A stretch of DNA of 37,448 nt from a virus, in IMG/VR virus record IMGVR_UViG_3300025009_000256, positions 1 through 37,448 of that record, one strand, 5' to 3'. This document shows positions 1 through 7,514 of this stretch, in pieces. Every line of letters starts with the position of its first letter. Position 1 is the first letter of the stretch. Below the pieces are notes generated by a model. The model was not told the origin of the DNA. It was given only the letters and a program-made list of their open reading frames with translations, and ran no database searches. The position numbers and the translations under genes are program-made.

Positions 1-45
1 GTTTTGCGCGCGCATCCGCGAAATTAGGTAGGGGGGTGGGTCAGG
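1..45. other. Left genome end, probable right half of cos region
   Basis: Short non-coding stretch before the small terminase start. It contains an alternating GCGCGCGC tract at about 5-12 and GGTAGGGGGG at 27-36. The same ten bases occur at 37408-37417 by the opposite end of the window. In phages with an HNH-TerS-TerL order the cos site usually lies between HNH and TerS, so the window ends probably meet here. The exact cut and overhang cannot be read from sequence alone. Confidence 0.55.
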
Positions 46-525
46 ATGCGCGGCAGAAAACCAAAGCCAACTGAACTCAAACGGCTGGCTGGAAATCCAG
101 GCAAGCGCGCGTTAAATCGCGCCGAACCACGACCGAGGATCGTATCACCTCGGCCGCCAGCGCATTTAAGTGACGATGAAAAAGCCAAGTGGAAAGCACT
201 AGTCAAGGTGCTGTATCCACTCGGCTTGGTGACCAATATAGACCTCGACCAACTGTCCGTGTATTGCGTGCTTTGGGGGCGATGGATAAAGGCGGAGAAG
301 ATGGTCCGGGAAAAAGGGGAGATCATCAAGACCGCGGCTGGGAACATTATTCAGAACCCATATTTATCTATTGCCAACCGTGCGCTTGAGCAACTCAATA
401 AATTGGGATCTGAATTTGGCATGACACCCAGCAGCCGTTCACGTGTGAAGACGGAACTACCAGATGCAGAACATGAGCTCGAGCAGATGCTGTTCGGGCA
501 GAGAGTGATGGTGACCCATGAGTGA
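46..525 (+). CDS. terS: Terminase small subunit, P27 family (copy 1)
   Basis: This 159-residue protein has the P27-family signature near its N-terminus: GRKPKP, then a leucine-rich segment, then GNPGKR (about residues 3-22). The C-terminal half has the family's EFGMTPSSRSR motif. TerS proteins bind the cos or pac site and load the large subunit for headful or unit-length packaging. It is the first gene after the putative cos site and just downstream of HNH on a circular map, the expected place. A second full-length paralogue of the same length lies at 3660-4139, which is unusual. The gene overlaps the following methyltransferase gene by 8 bp, suggesting translational coupling. Identification is firm at family level; which copy is the working packaging subunit is unknown. 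Confidence 0.93.
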   Translation: MRGRKPKPTELKRLAGNPGKRALNRAEPRPRIVSPRPPAHLSDDEKAKWKALVKVLYPLGLVTNIDLDQLSVYCVLWGRWIKAEKMVREKGEIIKTAAGNIIQNPYLSIANRALEQLNKLGSEFGMTPSSRSRVKTELPDAEHELEQMLFGQRVMVTHE

Positions 526-1858
526 AGAGTTGATTTATATCGCTGAAGGGCTTCGAAGCCTGGCGATTCCAATTGACGAACTGCACATAGACCCGGCCAA
601 CGCACGCGCCAACCATGCGCTGGACCGCATCGCGGCATCGCTGAAGGCCTATGGCCAGCGTAAGCCGATTATTGCAAACCGCCTACAGGGCGGGAAGATT
701 GAAGCCGGTAACGGGACATGGATGGCGGCCAAGAAGCTCGGCTGGACTCACATAGCCGTGGTTTTCGTGGAGGATGATGCGGCCACCGCGGCGGCCTATG
801 GTATTGCAGACAACCGGCTGAGCGAACTGAGCGCCTGGGATCTGGATGCGCTCGGTGCATTGATCCCCACTGTGGATGATTTGTTTACCGGCTTTACGGA
901 GGCCGAAATCCGTGACCTGCTTGGTGAGCAGGGCGGCGGCATGCTGGTGGACCCGGGCCCCCAGGATGACAAAGAAGACAAGCTCGCCGAGCTGCGCGAG
1001 AAATGGCACACCGACAATGGGCAAACCTGGAGCCTGGGCAAGCATATTCTTGTGTGTGCCGATACAACGCAATTGGATATCGATGCGCTGGGTTGGATGG
1101 GGATCGCTTCGCTGGCCGTGACATCCCCACCCTACTGGGTGGGCAAGGAGTATGAGCGCGAGAAAAGCGAAGCCGAGATTGACCAGTTCATCCAGCGCGC
1201 CGCGGCGGTGATGGCTCATGTTGTGCGCGTGGACGAGTCCCGCATTGTGATCAACACCGGCACAGGCTTCACCACCTCGTTCGAGAAGCGCAAGAAGCGC
1301 CAGGTACTGTTGCTGATCGACAAGTGGATGAATGCACTTTACCCGCTCGGCTGGAATCTACGCCATATCAGGCACTGGATCAAGGAGGGACAACTGGCGT
1401 CCATTTCGCCGAAGACCGATTTGATTGACCAGCATTCTGAATTCATCGGCACCTTCGAAGCCGATGATGGGCAAGAGATGGACTTTACCGACACGCTCAA
1501 CGAGCAGGATATCGGCCTGCTCGAGACGTACTACAACCGGGTGGGAAAGAACCGCGGCCAGGAACGAACCAAACAGAAATGGGCCCTGCGCTCGTACTGG
1601 GATGATATCAAAGGCACGGCCAGCGCCAATGGCCACGTGGCCGCCTTCCCGCTGGAGATTCCTGCCCGTCACATCCTGCTCTATACCCAGCCCGATGAGA
1701 TCGTGTTCGAGCCGTTCTGCGGATCGGGGACGACCATCATTGCCTGTGAAATCCTGAACCGTGTTTGCCGAGCCGTGGAGATTGACCCCGGCTATGTGGC
1801 CGCATCCCTGGAACGATGGCACTTGATGACTGGTGAAATGCCAGAGAGGCAACAATGA
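518..1858 (+). CDS. ParB-like nuclease domain fused to DNA methyltransferase (SPPY type)
   Basis: The 446-residue protein has two parts. Residues about 13-135 form a ParB/sulfiredoxin-like domain with DPANAR, KAYGQRKPI and GIADNR. The rest is an S-adenosylmethionine-dependent amino-methyltransferase. Catalytic motif IV is TSPPYW at 202-207 and the SAM-binding motif FEPFCGSGTT is at 397-406, so catalytic motif precedes SAM motif as in beta-class enzymes. TSPPY is most common in N4-cytosine and some N6-adenine enzymes, so the methylated base is not certain. ParB-MTase fusions between terminase genes are common in phages and may protect DNA from host restriction or mark it for packaging. The start overlaps the terS stop. 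A paralogue with a different catalytic motif lies at 2419-3663. Confidence 0.9.
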   Translation: MSEELIYIAEGLRSLAIPIDELHIDPANARANHALDRIAASLKAYGQRKPIIANRLQGGKIEAGNGTWMAAKKLGWTHIAVVFVEDDAATAAAYGIADNRLSELSAWDLDALGALIPTVDDLFTGFTEAEIRDLLGEQGGGMLVDPGPQDDKEDKLAELREKWHTDNGQTWSLGKHILVCADTTQLDIDALGWMGIASLAVTSPPYWVGKEYEREKSEAEIDQFIQRAAAVMAHVVRVDESRIVINTGTGFTTSFEKRKKRQVLLLIDKWMNALYPLGWNLRHIRHWIKEGQLASISPKTDLIDQHSEFIGTFEADDGQEMDFTDTLNEQDIGLLETYYNRVGKNRGQERTKQKWALRSYWDDIKGTASANGHVAAFPLEIPARHILLYTQPDEIVFEPFCGSGTTIIACEILNRVCRAVEIDPGYVAASLERWHLMTGEMPERQQ

Positions 1859-2118
1859 CAAATATAGTTACAGATCAAGTTGTTGAGTGCCATCACACAA
1901 TAACCCAGGGACGTGAACACGAAACAGGAAGTTGGTGTGTGGCCTGCGGCGTGAAGGTATTGGAAGTTGAAACGCGGGAATGCCAGGATTGCAGATGGTT
2001 CAAAGATTTGGGGCCTTTTAACCGCCCGGCGATTTGTAAAAAGCATTTGATGGGTGTGAATGCCGTTATGCACGTGACCTATTTTGTGCATGATGGCTCT
2101 TGCTTTGAAGGAAAATAA
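1855..2118 (+). CDS. Small cysteine-rich protein, probable zinc ribbon
   Basis: An 87-residue protein of unknown function. It has CVAC at about residues 28-31 and CQDC at about 42-45, then further Cys and His residues (CKKH), consistent with a zinc-binding fold. The start forms an ATGA overlap with the methyltransferase stop, so it is translated in the same operon. It lies between the two ParB-methyltransferase genes. It may be a DNA- or RNA-binding accessory protein, but nothing in the sequence proves that. Confidence 0.7.
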   Translation: MTNIVTDQVVECHHTITQGREHETGSWCVACGVKVLEVETRECQDCRWFKDLGPFNRPAICKKHLMGVNAVMHVTYFVHDGSCFEGK

Positions 2119-2119
2119 C

Positions 2120-2422
2120 ATGGGTCAACAACGAAAGAATTTCAGCGACTTGAACGAGAATGGCCAACTTGGGGATTGGTGCTTTCTCAAAAATGAAGAT
2201 CTGCATTTGCTCTTGCGCTATCCCCGCACCGATGGTGAACCGTATCCCGAAGGATGGGAGCACCGCGGCGAGATTGTTAGTTTACTCATCAGTCGTGAAC
2301 CGAACGTCCCCAAACATTGGCAATGGAATGGGAGCCTAGACGCTCCGACCCTAACTCCATCCATCAATGTCATCGGGAAATGGCATGGCTATTTGAGAGA
2401 TGGGAAGTTGATCACAGTATGA
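2120..2422 (+). CDS. DUF6527-like protein
   Basis: A 100-residue protein. The C-terminal pattern W-x-NGSLDAPTLTPSI followed by W-H-G-Y-L-R-DGKL resembles the DUF6527 family of small phage and bacterial proteins of unknown function. I chose ATG at 2120 because AAGGA sits 7 nt upstream at 2108-2112; an in-frame ATG at 2084 would overlap the previous gene and lacks a ribosome site. It ends in an ATGA overlap with the second ParB-methyltransferase. The family name is from memory of the motif and would need a profile search. Confidence 0.65.
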   Translation: MGQQRKNFSDLNENGQLGDWCFLKNEDLHLLLRYPRTDGEPYPEGWEHRGEIVSLLISREPNVPKHWQWNGSLDAPTLTPSINVIGKWHGYLRDGKLITV

Positions 2423-3663
2423 CCGATCTCCCCTACATTGCTGTATCTCTCCAGCCCCTGGCTGTGCCGATCGGCAGTCTGCATGAAGATCCTGCCAATG
2501 CGCGCGTGGGGCACGACGTGGCACGCATCTCTGCATCTCTCAAGGCTTATGGTCAACGGAAACCAATCGTCGCCAACCGCCTGCAGGATGGCAAGATCGA
2601 AGCGGGCAACGGAACATTCCGGGCTGCCAAGCAACTAGGCTGGACCCACATTGCTGTGGTCTTCGTGGATGACGACCCTGCCACTGCAGCCGCGTTTGGG
2701 ATTGCAGACAACCGGGTGGCAGAGTTCAGCCGATGGGACGAAGACGTGCTGCGCGAGATCTCTGCCAGCGTGGGAGACCTGTTTACCGGATTTGAGCCCG
2801 CCGAACTGGATGACCTGGTAGGGAAGACCGTTTCCACCGAAACGCCCACGGCGGAAGACCCGGGCGCGGAGCCGGAGCGTGCCGACGAGCTGCTGGTCAA
2901 GTGGCAGGTACAGATCGGGCAGGTGTGGCAATGTGGACCGCACCGCTTGATGTGCGGGGACTCCACCAAGCGGTTAGACGTGGCGCGGTTGATGGGCAAG
3001 GATCTCGCCCGGATGATCTGGAGCGACCCGCCCTGGAATGTGAATTACGGCGGTGGGGTGGATAGCGACAATGCCCAGGGGTACAAGGTCCGGGTCATGA
3101 ACAACGATAACCTGGGAAAGGAATTCCCATATTTCGTGGAGAAATTCACCGGGTTGATGTATGCATTCTGTGTACCCGGAGCGCCGATCTACGTGGCGAT
3201 GGGTGCCCAGGAGTGGCCGGTCATCGATCACTGGCTGCGCGTGAGCGGGTTCCACTGGTCGAGCACCATCGTGTGGGTCAAGGATCAACTGGTGCTATCC
3301 AGGAAGGATTACCACACGCAATATGAACCGCTGTGGTACGGATGGCGAGGCGATGCCGCCCGCCTGCAGGAAGTCGTGGACCGCAAACAATCCGATGTGT
3401 GGCTGATCGACCGACCGAAGAAGAGCGAGGAGCACCCGACCATGAAACCGCTGGAGTTGGTCGAGCGGTCGCTATTGAACTCCAGCAAGCCGGGCGATAT
3501 CGTGCTGGACTTGTTCGCAGGATCTGGCACGACGCTCCTCGCTTGCGAACGACAAGGGCGCATCTGCCGCACTATGGACAATGACCCAAAATACGCGGCG
3601 GTATGTCTGGAACGTTGGGCCGTGGCTACCGGGCAACAGCCAGAATTGGAAGGAATATCTTGA
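2419..3663 (+). CDS. ParB-like nuclease domain fused to DNA methyltransferase (DPPW type)
   Basis: 414 residues from the ATG at 2419, which overlaps the previous stop as ATGA. The N-terminal ParB-like half is almost the same as in the gene at 518-1858 (shared KAYGQRKPI, EAGNGT, LGWTHIAVVFV, GIADNR). The catalytic half differs. Motif IV is SDPPWN at about 202-207, typical of N6-adenine methyltransferases, and the SAM motif LFAGSGTT is at 365-372. MKPLELVERSLL precedes it, as in beta-class m6A enzymes. The two proteins thus share a targeting domain but carry different catalytic types. It is translationally coupled to the second terS gene through a TTGA overlap. Confidence 0.9.
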   Translation: MTDLPYIAVSLQPLAVPIGSLHEDPANARVGHDVARISASLKAYGQRKPIVANRLQDGKIEAGNGTFRAAKQLGWTHIAVVFVDDDPATAAAFGIADNRVAEFSRWDEDVLREISASVGDLFTGFEPAELDDLVGKTVSTETPTAEDPGAEPERADELLVKWQVQIGQVWQCGPHRLMCGDSTKRLDVARLMGKDLARMIWSDPPWNVNYGGGVDSDNAQGYKVRVMNNDNLGKEFPYFVEKFTGLMYAFCVPGAPIYVAMGAQEWPVIDHWLRVSGFHWSSTIVWVKDQLVLSRKDYHTQYEPLWYGWRGDAARLQEVVDRKQSDVWLIDRPKKSEEHPTMKPLELVERSLLNSSKPGDIVLDLFAGSGTTLLACERQGRICRTMDNDPKYAAVCLERWAVATGQQPELEGIS

Positions 3664-4139
3664 AAGGTCGCAGGCCAAAGCCATCCGTCGTCAGGAAATT
3701 AGAAGGCAATCCAGGCAAGCGGGCGATGAACAAACAAGAGCCCAAGGCTGCCGCAGGCGTTCCCAAGTGTCCCGAACATCTGAAAGGCGTTGCGCGCACT
3801 GAATGGAAGCGTATCATTTTGGAGCTGGCCGAGATGAAAGTGCTCTCGAGGGTGGACCGCGCCGAACTGACTCTATGTTGTTCCGCCTGGGGCATGTACG
3901 TGAAGGCATGCAAAAAGATCGAAAAAGAGGGGGAGGTCATCATCAGCGATGGTGGAGGTATGTACCAGAATCCGTGGGTGGCGATTCGCAACAGAAGTAT
4001 GGAGCAGATTCATAAGTTTTATACCGAATTTGGGATGACACCGTCCAGCCGGTCGCGCATCAAAGTGGAGACACCGACCGAAGAGGATGAGATGGCAAGT
4101 CTCCTTTTTGGATCGAAGGTAAAGGTCAACAAGCAGTGA
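3660..4139 (+). CDS. terS: Terminase small subunit, P27 family (copy 2)
   Basis: Using the TTG at 3660, with GGAAGGA six bases upstream (3648-3654), the protein is 159 residues, exactly the length of copy 1. An upstream ATG at 3603 would add 19 residues with no family similarity. It carries the P27 signature (GRRPKPSVVRKLEGNPGKR, about residues 3-21) and the EFGMTPSSRSR motif, so both copies are intact. It directly precedes the large subunit gene, the usual partner position. Copy 1 and copy 2 have diverged clearly in the middle, so they may recognise different sites or form mixed rings. Confidence 0.92.
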   Translation: MKGRRPKPSVVRKLEGNPGKRAMNKQEPKAAAGVPKCPEHLKGVARTEWKRIILELAEMKVLSRVDRAELTLCCSAWGMYVKACKKIEKEGEVIISDGGGMYQNPWVAIRNRSMEQIHKFYTEFGMTPSSRSRIKVETPTEEDEMASLLFGSKVKVNKQ

Positions 4140-4140
4140 G

Positions 4141-5868
4141 ATGGCAAAGCGCAAACGGAAGGAGGCTCTGCATCCTGCAGAACAATATGTCAGGGACGTC
4201 ATAGACGGGAGAATCGTCGCCTGCAAGTGGGTGCGCCTGGCATGCGAACGTCATGTTCACGATCTGGTACATGGTCACGAGCGCGGGTTGTATTTCGACG
4301 AGGTCGCGGCCCAGCGAGTCCTGCATTTTATAGGCTTGCTGCGGCATTCAAAGGGCAAGTGGGGACGTAATGGCGGAGAACGCATTATTCTCGAAGGCTG
4401 GCAACAATTTATCATCTGGAGCGTCTTTGGCTGGATGCGCGAGGATGGCCTGCGCAGGTATCGCACGCTGTACCAGGAGGTTGCGCGCAAAAATGGCAAG
4501 AGCACCATCGGTGCGGCCATCGGTCTGTATTTGGCATTTGCGGATGGTGAACCAGGTGCGGAAGTTTATAGCGCGGCGACCAAGCGCGACCAGGCGCGCA
4601 TCGTGCACAAGGAAGCGATCCGCATGGTCCGCAAGAACCAAGGCCTAAAGAAATTTATCAAGGTTTACAAGGACAATCTGAACCTTGAGCGCACAGCTAG
4701 TAAATACGAGCCGCTGGGGGCAGACTCGGATTCAACGGACGGATTGAACGTGCATGGGGTGGTAGCGGATGAACTGCATGCATGGAAAAGCCGGGAGATG
4801 TGGGATGTGCTCGAAACGGCCACGGGCTCACGCGAGCAGCCATTGATTGTGGCGATAACCACCGCAGGGATTGACCGTCGCAGTATCTGCTATGAAAAGC
4901 ATGAATATACCCGCAAGGTGCTGGAGGGGTGGAAGGATGGCACCTTCGAAGACGATACATGGTTCGGGATTATTTACACGCTCGATGAGGGGGATGACTG
5001 GCGCAATGAGAAAGTCTGGATCAAGGCAAATCCGAACCTGCACGTTTCCAAAAACCTAGACGACCTGCAGATGAAGGCAAAGCGGGCTGGCCAGATGGCG
5101 GCCGCGCTGAATAATTTCTTGCGCCGCGAACTGAACGTGTGGGTGCAGGGCGCCGTCAAGTGGATGAACATGGATGAATGGCGGAAATGCGCTGGCGACG
5201 TGCCTGCGCTGGAGATGGCAGGGCGGGTGAAGGGCATGACCAGTTATGGTGGTCTGGATCTGTCCGGCACATCTGATATCACGGCGTTCGTGCAGGTTTT
5301 TCCCGATGATGATGACACCATCCGCGTACTATGCAGGTTTTGGATCCCCGAAGACACACTGGAAATTTTGCCGCATTACCGTTCCCCCGATGATGCAAAA
5401 CACATTCGCCAGTGGGTGAAGGAAGGTTACATCGAGGCTACTCCTGGGAATGTGATTGACTATGATTTTATCTTTGCCCAGATCGAGAAGGATGCGGATG
5501 ACTTTGACATTGACCAGATCGCATTTGATCGCTGGGGCGCGGCGCGGGTAGTGCAAGTGCTGGAAAAGCAAGGCATGCAGATGGTGCAGTTCGGCCAGGG
5601 TTTTGCCAGCATGAACCCGCCGATGAAGGAACTCGAGCGGCTCGTGCTTTCAAAGAAAATTCATCACGGGAATAATCCTGTGTTGACCTGGATGGCAGAC
5701 AACCTGGTGGCGCGCGTAGACCCTGCTGGGAACATCAAGCCAGACAAGGAAAAGTCTCGCGAGAAGATCGACGGGATTGTGGCGCTGATCATGGCGCTTG
5801 ACCTGGCTCTGCGGCATCCTGAGACGAAGTCAGTTTATGAGAAGCGGGGGATTCGGACGGTTGGCTAG
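4141..5868 (+). CDS. terL: Terminase large subunit
   Basis: 575 residues, typical for the Terminase_1 (HK97/phiC31-like) family. The N-terminal packaging ATPase has a Walker A-type ARKNGKST at 115-122 and Walker B VVADELH at 207-213, followed by a coupling-type motif AITTAG near 238-243. The C-terminal nuclease has the acidic strand YGGLDLSGTSD at 369-379 and a late conserved Asp in the segment EKIDGIVALIMALDLAL. The enzyme cuts concatemeric DNA and pumps it into proheads. It starts one base after the terS copy 2 stop. All key motifs are present. Confidence 0.96.
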   Translation: MAKRKRKEALHPAEQYVRDVIDGRIVACKWVRLACERHVHDLVHGHERGLYFDEVAAQRVLHFIGLLRHSKGKWGRNGGERIILEGWQQFIIWSVFGWMREDGLRRYRTLYQEVARKNGKSTIGAAIGLYLAFADGEPGAEVYSAATKRDQARIVHKEAIRMVRKNQGLKKFIKVYKDNLNLERTASKYEPLGADSDSTDGLNVHGVVADELHAWKSREMWDVLETATGSREQPLIVAITTAGIDRRSICYEKHEYTRKVLEGWKDGTFEDDTWFGIIYTLDEGDDWRNEKVWIKANPNLHVSKNLDDLQMKAKRAGQMAAALNNFLRRELNVWVQGAVKWMNMDEWRKCAGDVPALEMAGRVKGMTSYGGLDLSGTSDITAFVQVFPDDDDTIRVLCRFWIPEDTLEILPHYRSPDDAKHIRQWVKEGYIEATPGNVIDYDFIFAQIEKDADDFDIDQIAFDRWGAARVVQVLEKQGMQMVQFGQGFASMNPPMKELERLVLSKKIHHGNNPVLTWMADNLVARVDPAGNIKPDKEKSREKIDGIVALIMALDLALRHPETKSVYEKRGIRTVG

Positions 5869-5928
5869 GGTGGAGTGGTTGCGGCAATTTCAGTTCACGA
5901 TACGAGAGGCATTCAGGTAGGAGAAGTG

Positions 5929-5956
5929 TTGACGGGTGCGAAGAAGATCGTATAAT
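5929..5956 (+). promoter_or_regulatory. Sigma70-type promoter for the orphan gene at 5979
   Basis: TTGACG at 5929-5934, a 16-nt spacer and a perfect TATAAT at 5951-5956. A strong ribosome site GAGGAGG follows at 5968-5974, 4 nt before ATG. This gives the downstream gene its own transcription inside the late region, as expected for a moron-type gene expressed from the prophage. Confidence 0.75.
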
Positions 5957-5978
5957 CCACTTATATTGAGGAGGCCCT

Positions 5979-6320
5979 ATGAAGGATAGATTTGTTGTAA
6001 CGCGTGTATTGGGAACCGTTGATCTTGACACTCCGGAATTACGAGAGCAGAACAAAAAGAAAATGAGGTTGGTCGCTGGTGGGGCATATCCATATGCCAT
6101 CAGAGAAATGATGAAACAGTGTGGGCATGGAATCCTTTCCAGCAGTAATGATCCTCAAGAGAAAGAGGATGCGAAATTACTAATATGTTATAGCTGGTGG
6201 TCGAGGGCGCTGGAAGGCGGGATACCCAAACGATATTTTGAGGCTTTTATGTTAGACCATCTAAAACATCTAGACGGTGACCCTGGTATAAATCTGGTGA
6301 AGTGGCAGAAATACGGTTAG
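5979..6320 (+). CDS. Orphan protein with its own promoter (possible moron)
   Basis: A 113-residue soluble protein with no domain I recognise. The gene has a near-consensus promoter and a very strong ribosome site immediately upstream, and is richer in A+T than the terminase genes on its left. The second leader RNA and its promoter begin right after it. Independent expression between structural modules and odd composition are typical of morons, which often alter the host or exclude other phages. That role is inference from context only. Confidence 0.75.
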   Translation: MKDRFVVTRVLGTVDLDTPELREQNKKKMRLVAGGAYPYAIREMMKQCGHGILSSSNDPQEKEDAKLLICYSWWSRALEGGIPKRYFEAFMLDHLKHLDGDPGINLVKWQKYG

Positions 6321-6346
6321 GACAACCTGTTCACTCTTGATTTTTA

Positions 6347-6355
6347 TGCTATAAT
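6347..6355 (+). promoter_or_regulatory. Extended -10 promoter of late operon 1
   Basis: TGC followed by TATAAT (6350-6355) is a perfect extended -10 element. No good -35 is seen at the normal distance; TTGATT at about 6337 is only 7 nt away. The expected start point is near 6361-6363, so the transcript would begin about a dozen bases before the conserved hairpin at 6375. Confidence 0.65.
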
Positions 6356-6361
6356 GCTTTC

Positions 6362-6446
6362 AACAATTGAAGCACTCCTGGTGTAGACCGGGAGAATTTG
6401 TCGGAAATGAGCGCCCGACTCTCTATGTGAGAGTCGGGCGCTTTTT
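6362..6446 (+). ncRNA. Late leader RNA, copy 1: hairpin, antiterminator segment and terminator
   Basis: Hairpin P1 is 6375-6381 paired with 6388-6394 around the loop UGUAGA. GUCGG at 6400-6404 can pair with CCGAC at 6415-6419, which is part of the 5' arm of the terminator below. The two pairings exclude each other, as in attenuators and riboswitches. The same order, the same loop and compensatory stem changes recur at 36527-36595. It lies between a promoter and the peptidase-portal-head-tail operon. I do not recognise a known RNA family. Confidence 0.7.
6410..6446 (+). terminator. Intrinsic terminator of leader RNA copy 1
   Basis: A perfect 13-bp GC-rich stem (6411-6423 with 6429-6441), loop TATGT, then TTTTT at 6442-6446. 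It sits before the peptidase gene, so transcripts must read through it for the lysis, head and tail genes to be made. Confidence 0.88.
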
Positions 6447-6467
6447 GTTTTGCTTTTGGAGGTAGCG

Positions 6468-7274
6468 TTGAGGAAATGGACTGTGGCGCAGGCGCCATTG
6501 CGGACAGACCCAGGCGGCCGAGTGAAATTGCTCGACATGCCGCGCCATCGTCTGTGCGATCCGACAGGCGTGACGCAGGAAGTCCTTTATCGAGGCATAC
6601 CGACGACATGGGCTGAAGTTGTTTATCACGACAGCGCGGGCAGGCACTATGGGTGGGTTTATGCTGCACTGCTCGAAGACTACGACGAGACCGATCATCC
6701 CCCGATTGTTTCCATCCCCAACCAAACGACCGATCCCCAGGATGCGGCGCAGTACATGATCTGGCGCGACCAGAAGCAATATAACATGTGCGGCGAACTG
6801 TGCGTGTCGTTCATCGCGGTTGCCGATCTGGGCGCGCTTCTCAACGATTGGCAAGCGAAGGCGATCAATATATTCCAGCGCGTGTTTGGGAGCGGTGGGC
6901 GGGCGCGCGGTACCGGTCTGGGGGAACTCGACAGCATGCTCTCGATTTTCGGCTATCCAACTCCATCCATCCGTCTCGATATAGGCCTGCGCGATCCCAT
7001 CCTGGAGCGCCCGCTGGTCACCCCTGCGCGCATCCAGAGCATGCTGACGTTGCATCAGGCGATCGTGGGCGTCAAGATTGACGGCGCCACGGGCAATCTG
7101 CGCGGGAGCGGGATCGCGCATTGGGTTGTGTTGGAAAATGTGTACCCCCACGGGATCAACCGCGGCATGGCGGAAATTTACAACCCCTACCACAATCAAA
7201 TGCAGGGCTATTCCTGGGATGAGTTGGTGAGCTCAATGGGCAGCCCGTATGGTCTATGGGTGGCGAGGAGATAG
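6468..7274 (+). CDS. C39/papain-like cysteine peptidase, putative endolysin
   Basis: 268 residues from TTG at 6468, chosen because GGAGG lies 5 nt upstream (6458-6462). The N-terminal third has an SH3-like pattern ending in HYGWVYAALLEDY. The rest looks like a C39/papain-type peptidase: nucleophile Cys in YNMCGELC, His in GIAHWVVLENV and an Asn-containing strand in EIYNPYHNQMQGYSW. Such enzymes cut peptides, including peptidoglycan cross-bridges. Two tiny membrane proteins follow, so a lysis role is likely, although this position between terL and portal is unusual. No other lysin is visible in the window. A virion-associated or bacteriocin-processing role cannot be ruled out. Confidence 0.7.
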   Translation: MRKWTVAQAPLRTDPGGRVKLLDMPRHRLCDPTGVTQEVLYRGIPTTWAEVVYHDSAGRHYGWVYAALLEDYDETDHPPIVSIPNQTTDPQDAAQYMIWRDQKQYNMCGELCVSFIAVADLGALLNDWQAKAINIFQRVFGSGGRARGTGLGELDSMLSIFGYPTPSIRLDIGLRDPILERPLVTPARIQSMLTLHQAIVGVKIDGATGNLRGSGIAHWVVLENVYPHGINRGMAEIYNPYHNQMQGYSWDELVSSMGSPYGLWVARR

Positions 7275-7514
7275 ATGGAGAATTCCTCCTATATCAGTTT
7301 GCTTGTTCAGGTCCCCTTGGTCGGGATGTTCATCTGGTTCACACTCCGCCAAAGCAAGGATTTTTTATCGGCAATGGAAAAGCGCGACGAGCAGTGGCGT
7401 ATTTTTCTCAAGGATCACACCGAGGCCACCAATATGGCGATCGGTCGGATTGCTGAGGAAGTCAAGAACCTGGGGCGTGAGGTGTCGGAAATGCGCGGGA
7501 GGAACGGAAAATGA
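7275..7514 (+). CDS. Small membrane protein with coiled coil, holin/BhlA-like
   Basis: 79 residues: one N-terminal membrane segment (about 7-23, SLLVQVPLVGMFIWFTL) followed by a charged helix likely to form a coiled coil. The layout resembles BhlA-type holins and spanin-like partners. It starts at the base after the peptidase stop and overlaps the next membrane protein gene by 4 bp. With the peptidase it forms a compact cassette. The holin function is inferred from topology and position. Confidence 0.65.
   Translation: MENSSYISLLVQVPLVGMFIWFTLRQSKDFLSAMEKRDEQWRIFLKDHTEATNMAIGRIAEEVKNLGREVSEMRGRNGK

Noticed and set aside
6337-6355. TTGATT as -35 for the late promoter 1
   Set aside because: It is only 7 nt from TATAAT. 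The extended TGC-TATAAT explains the promoter better.
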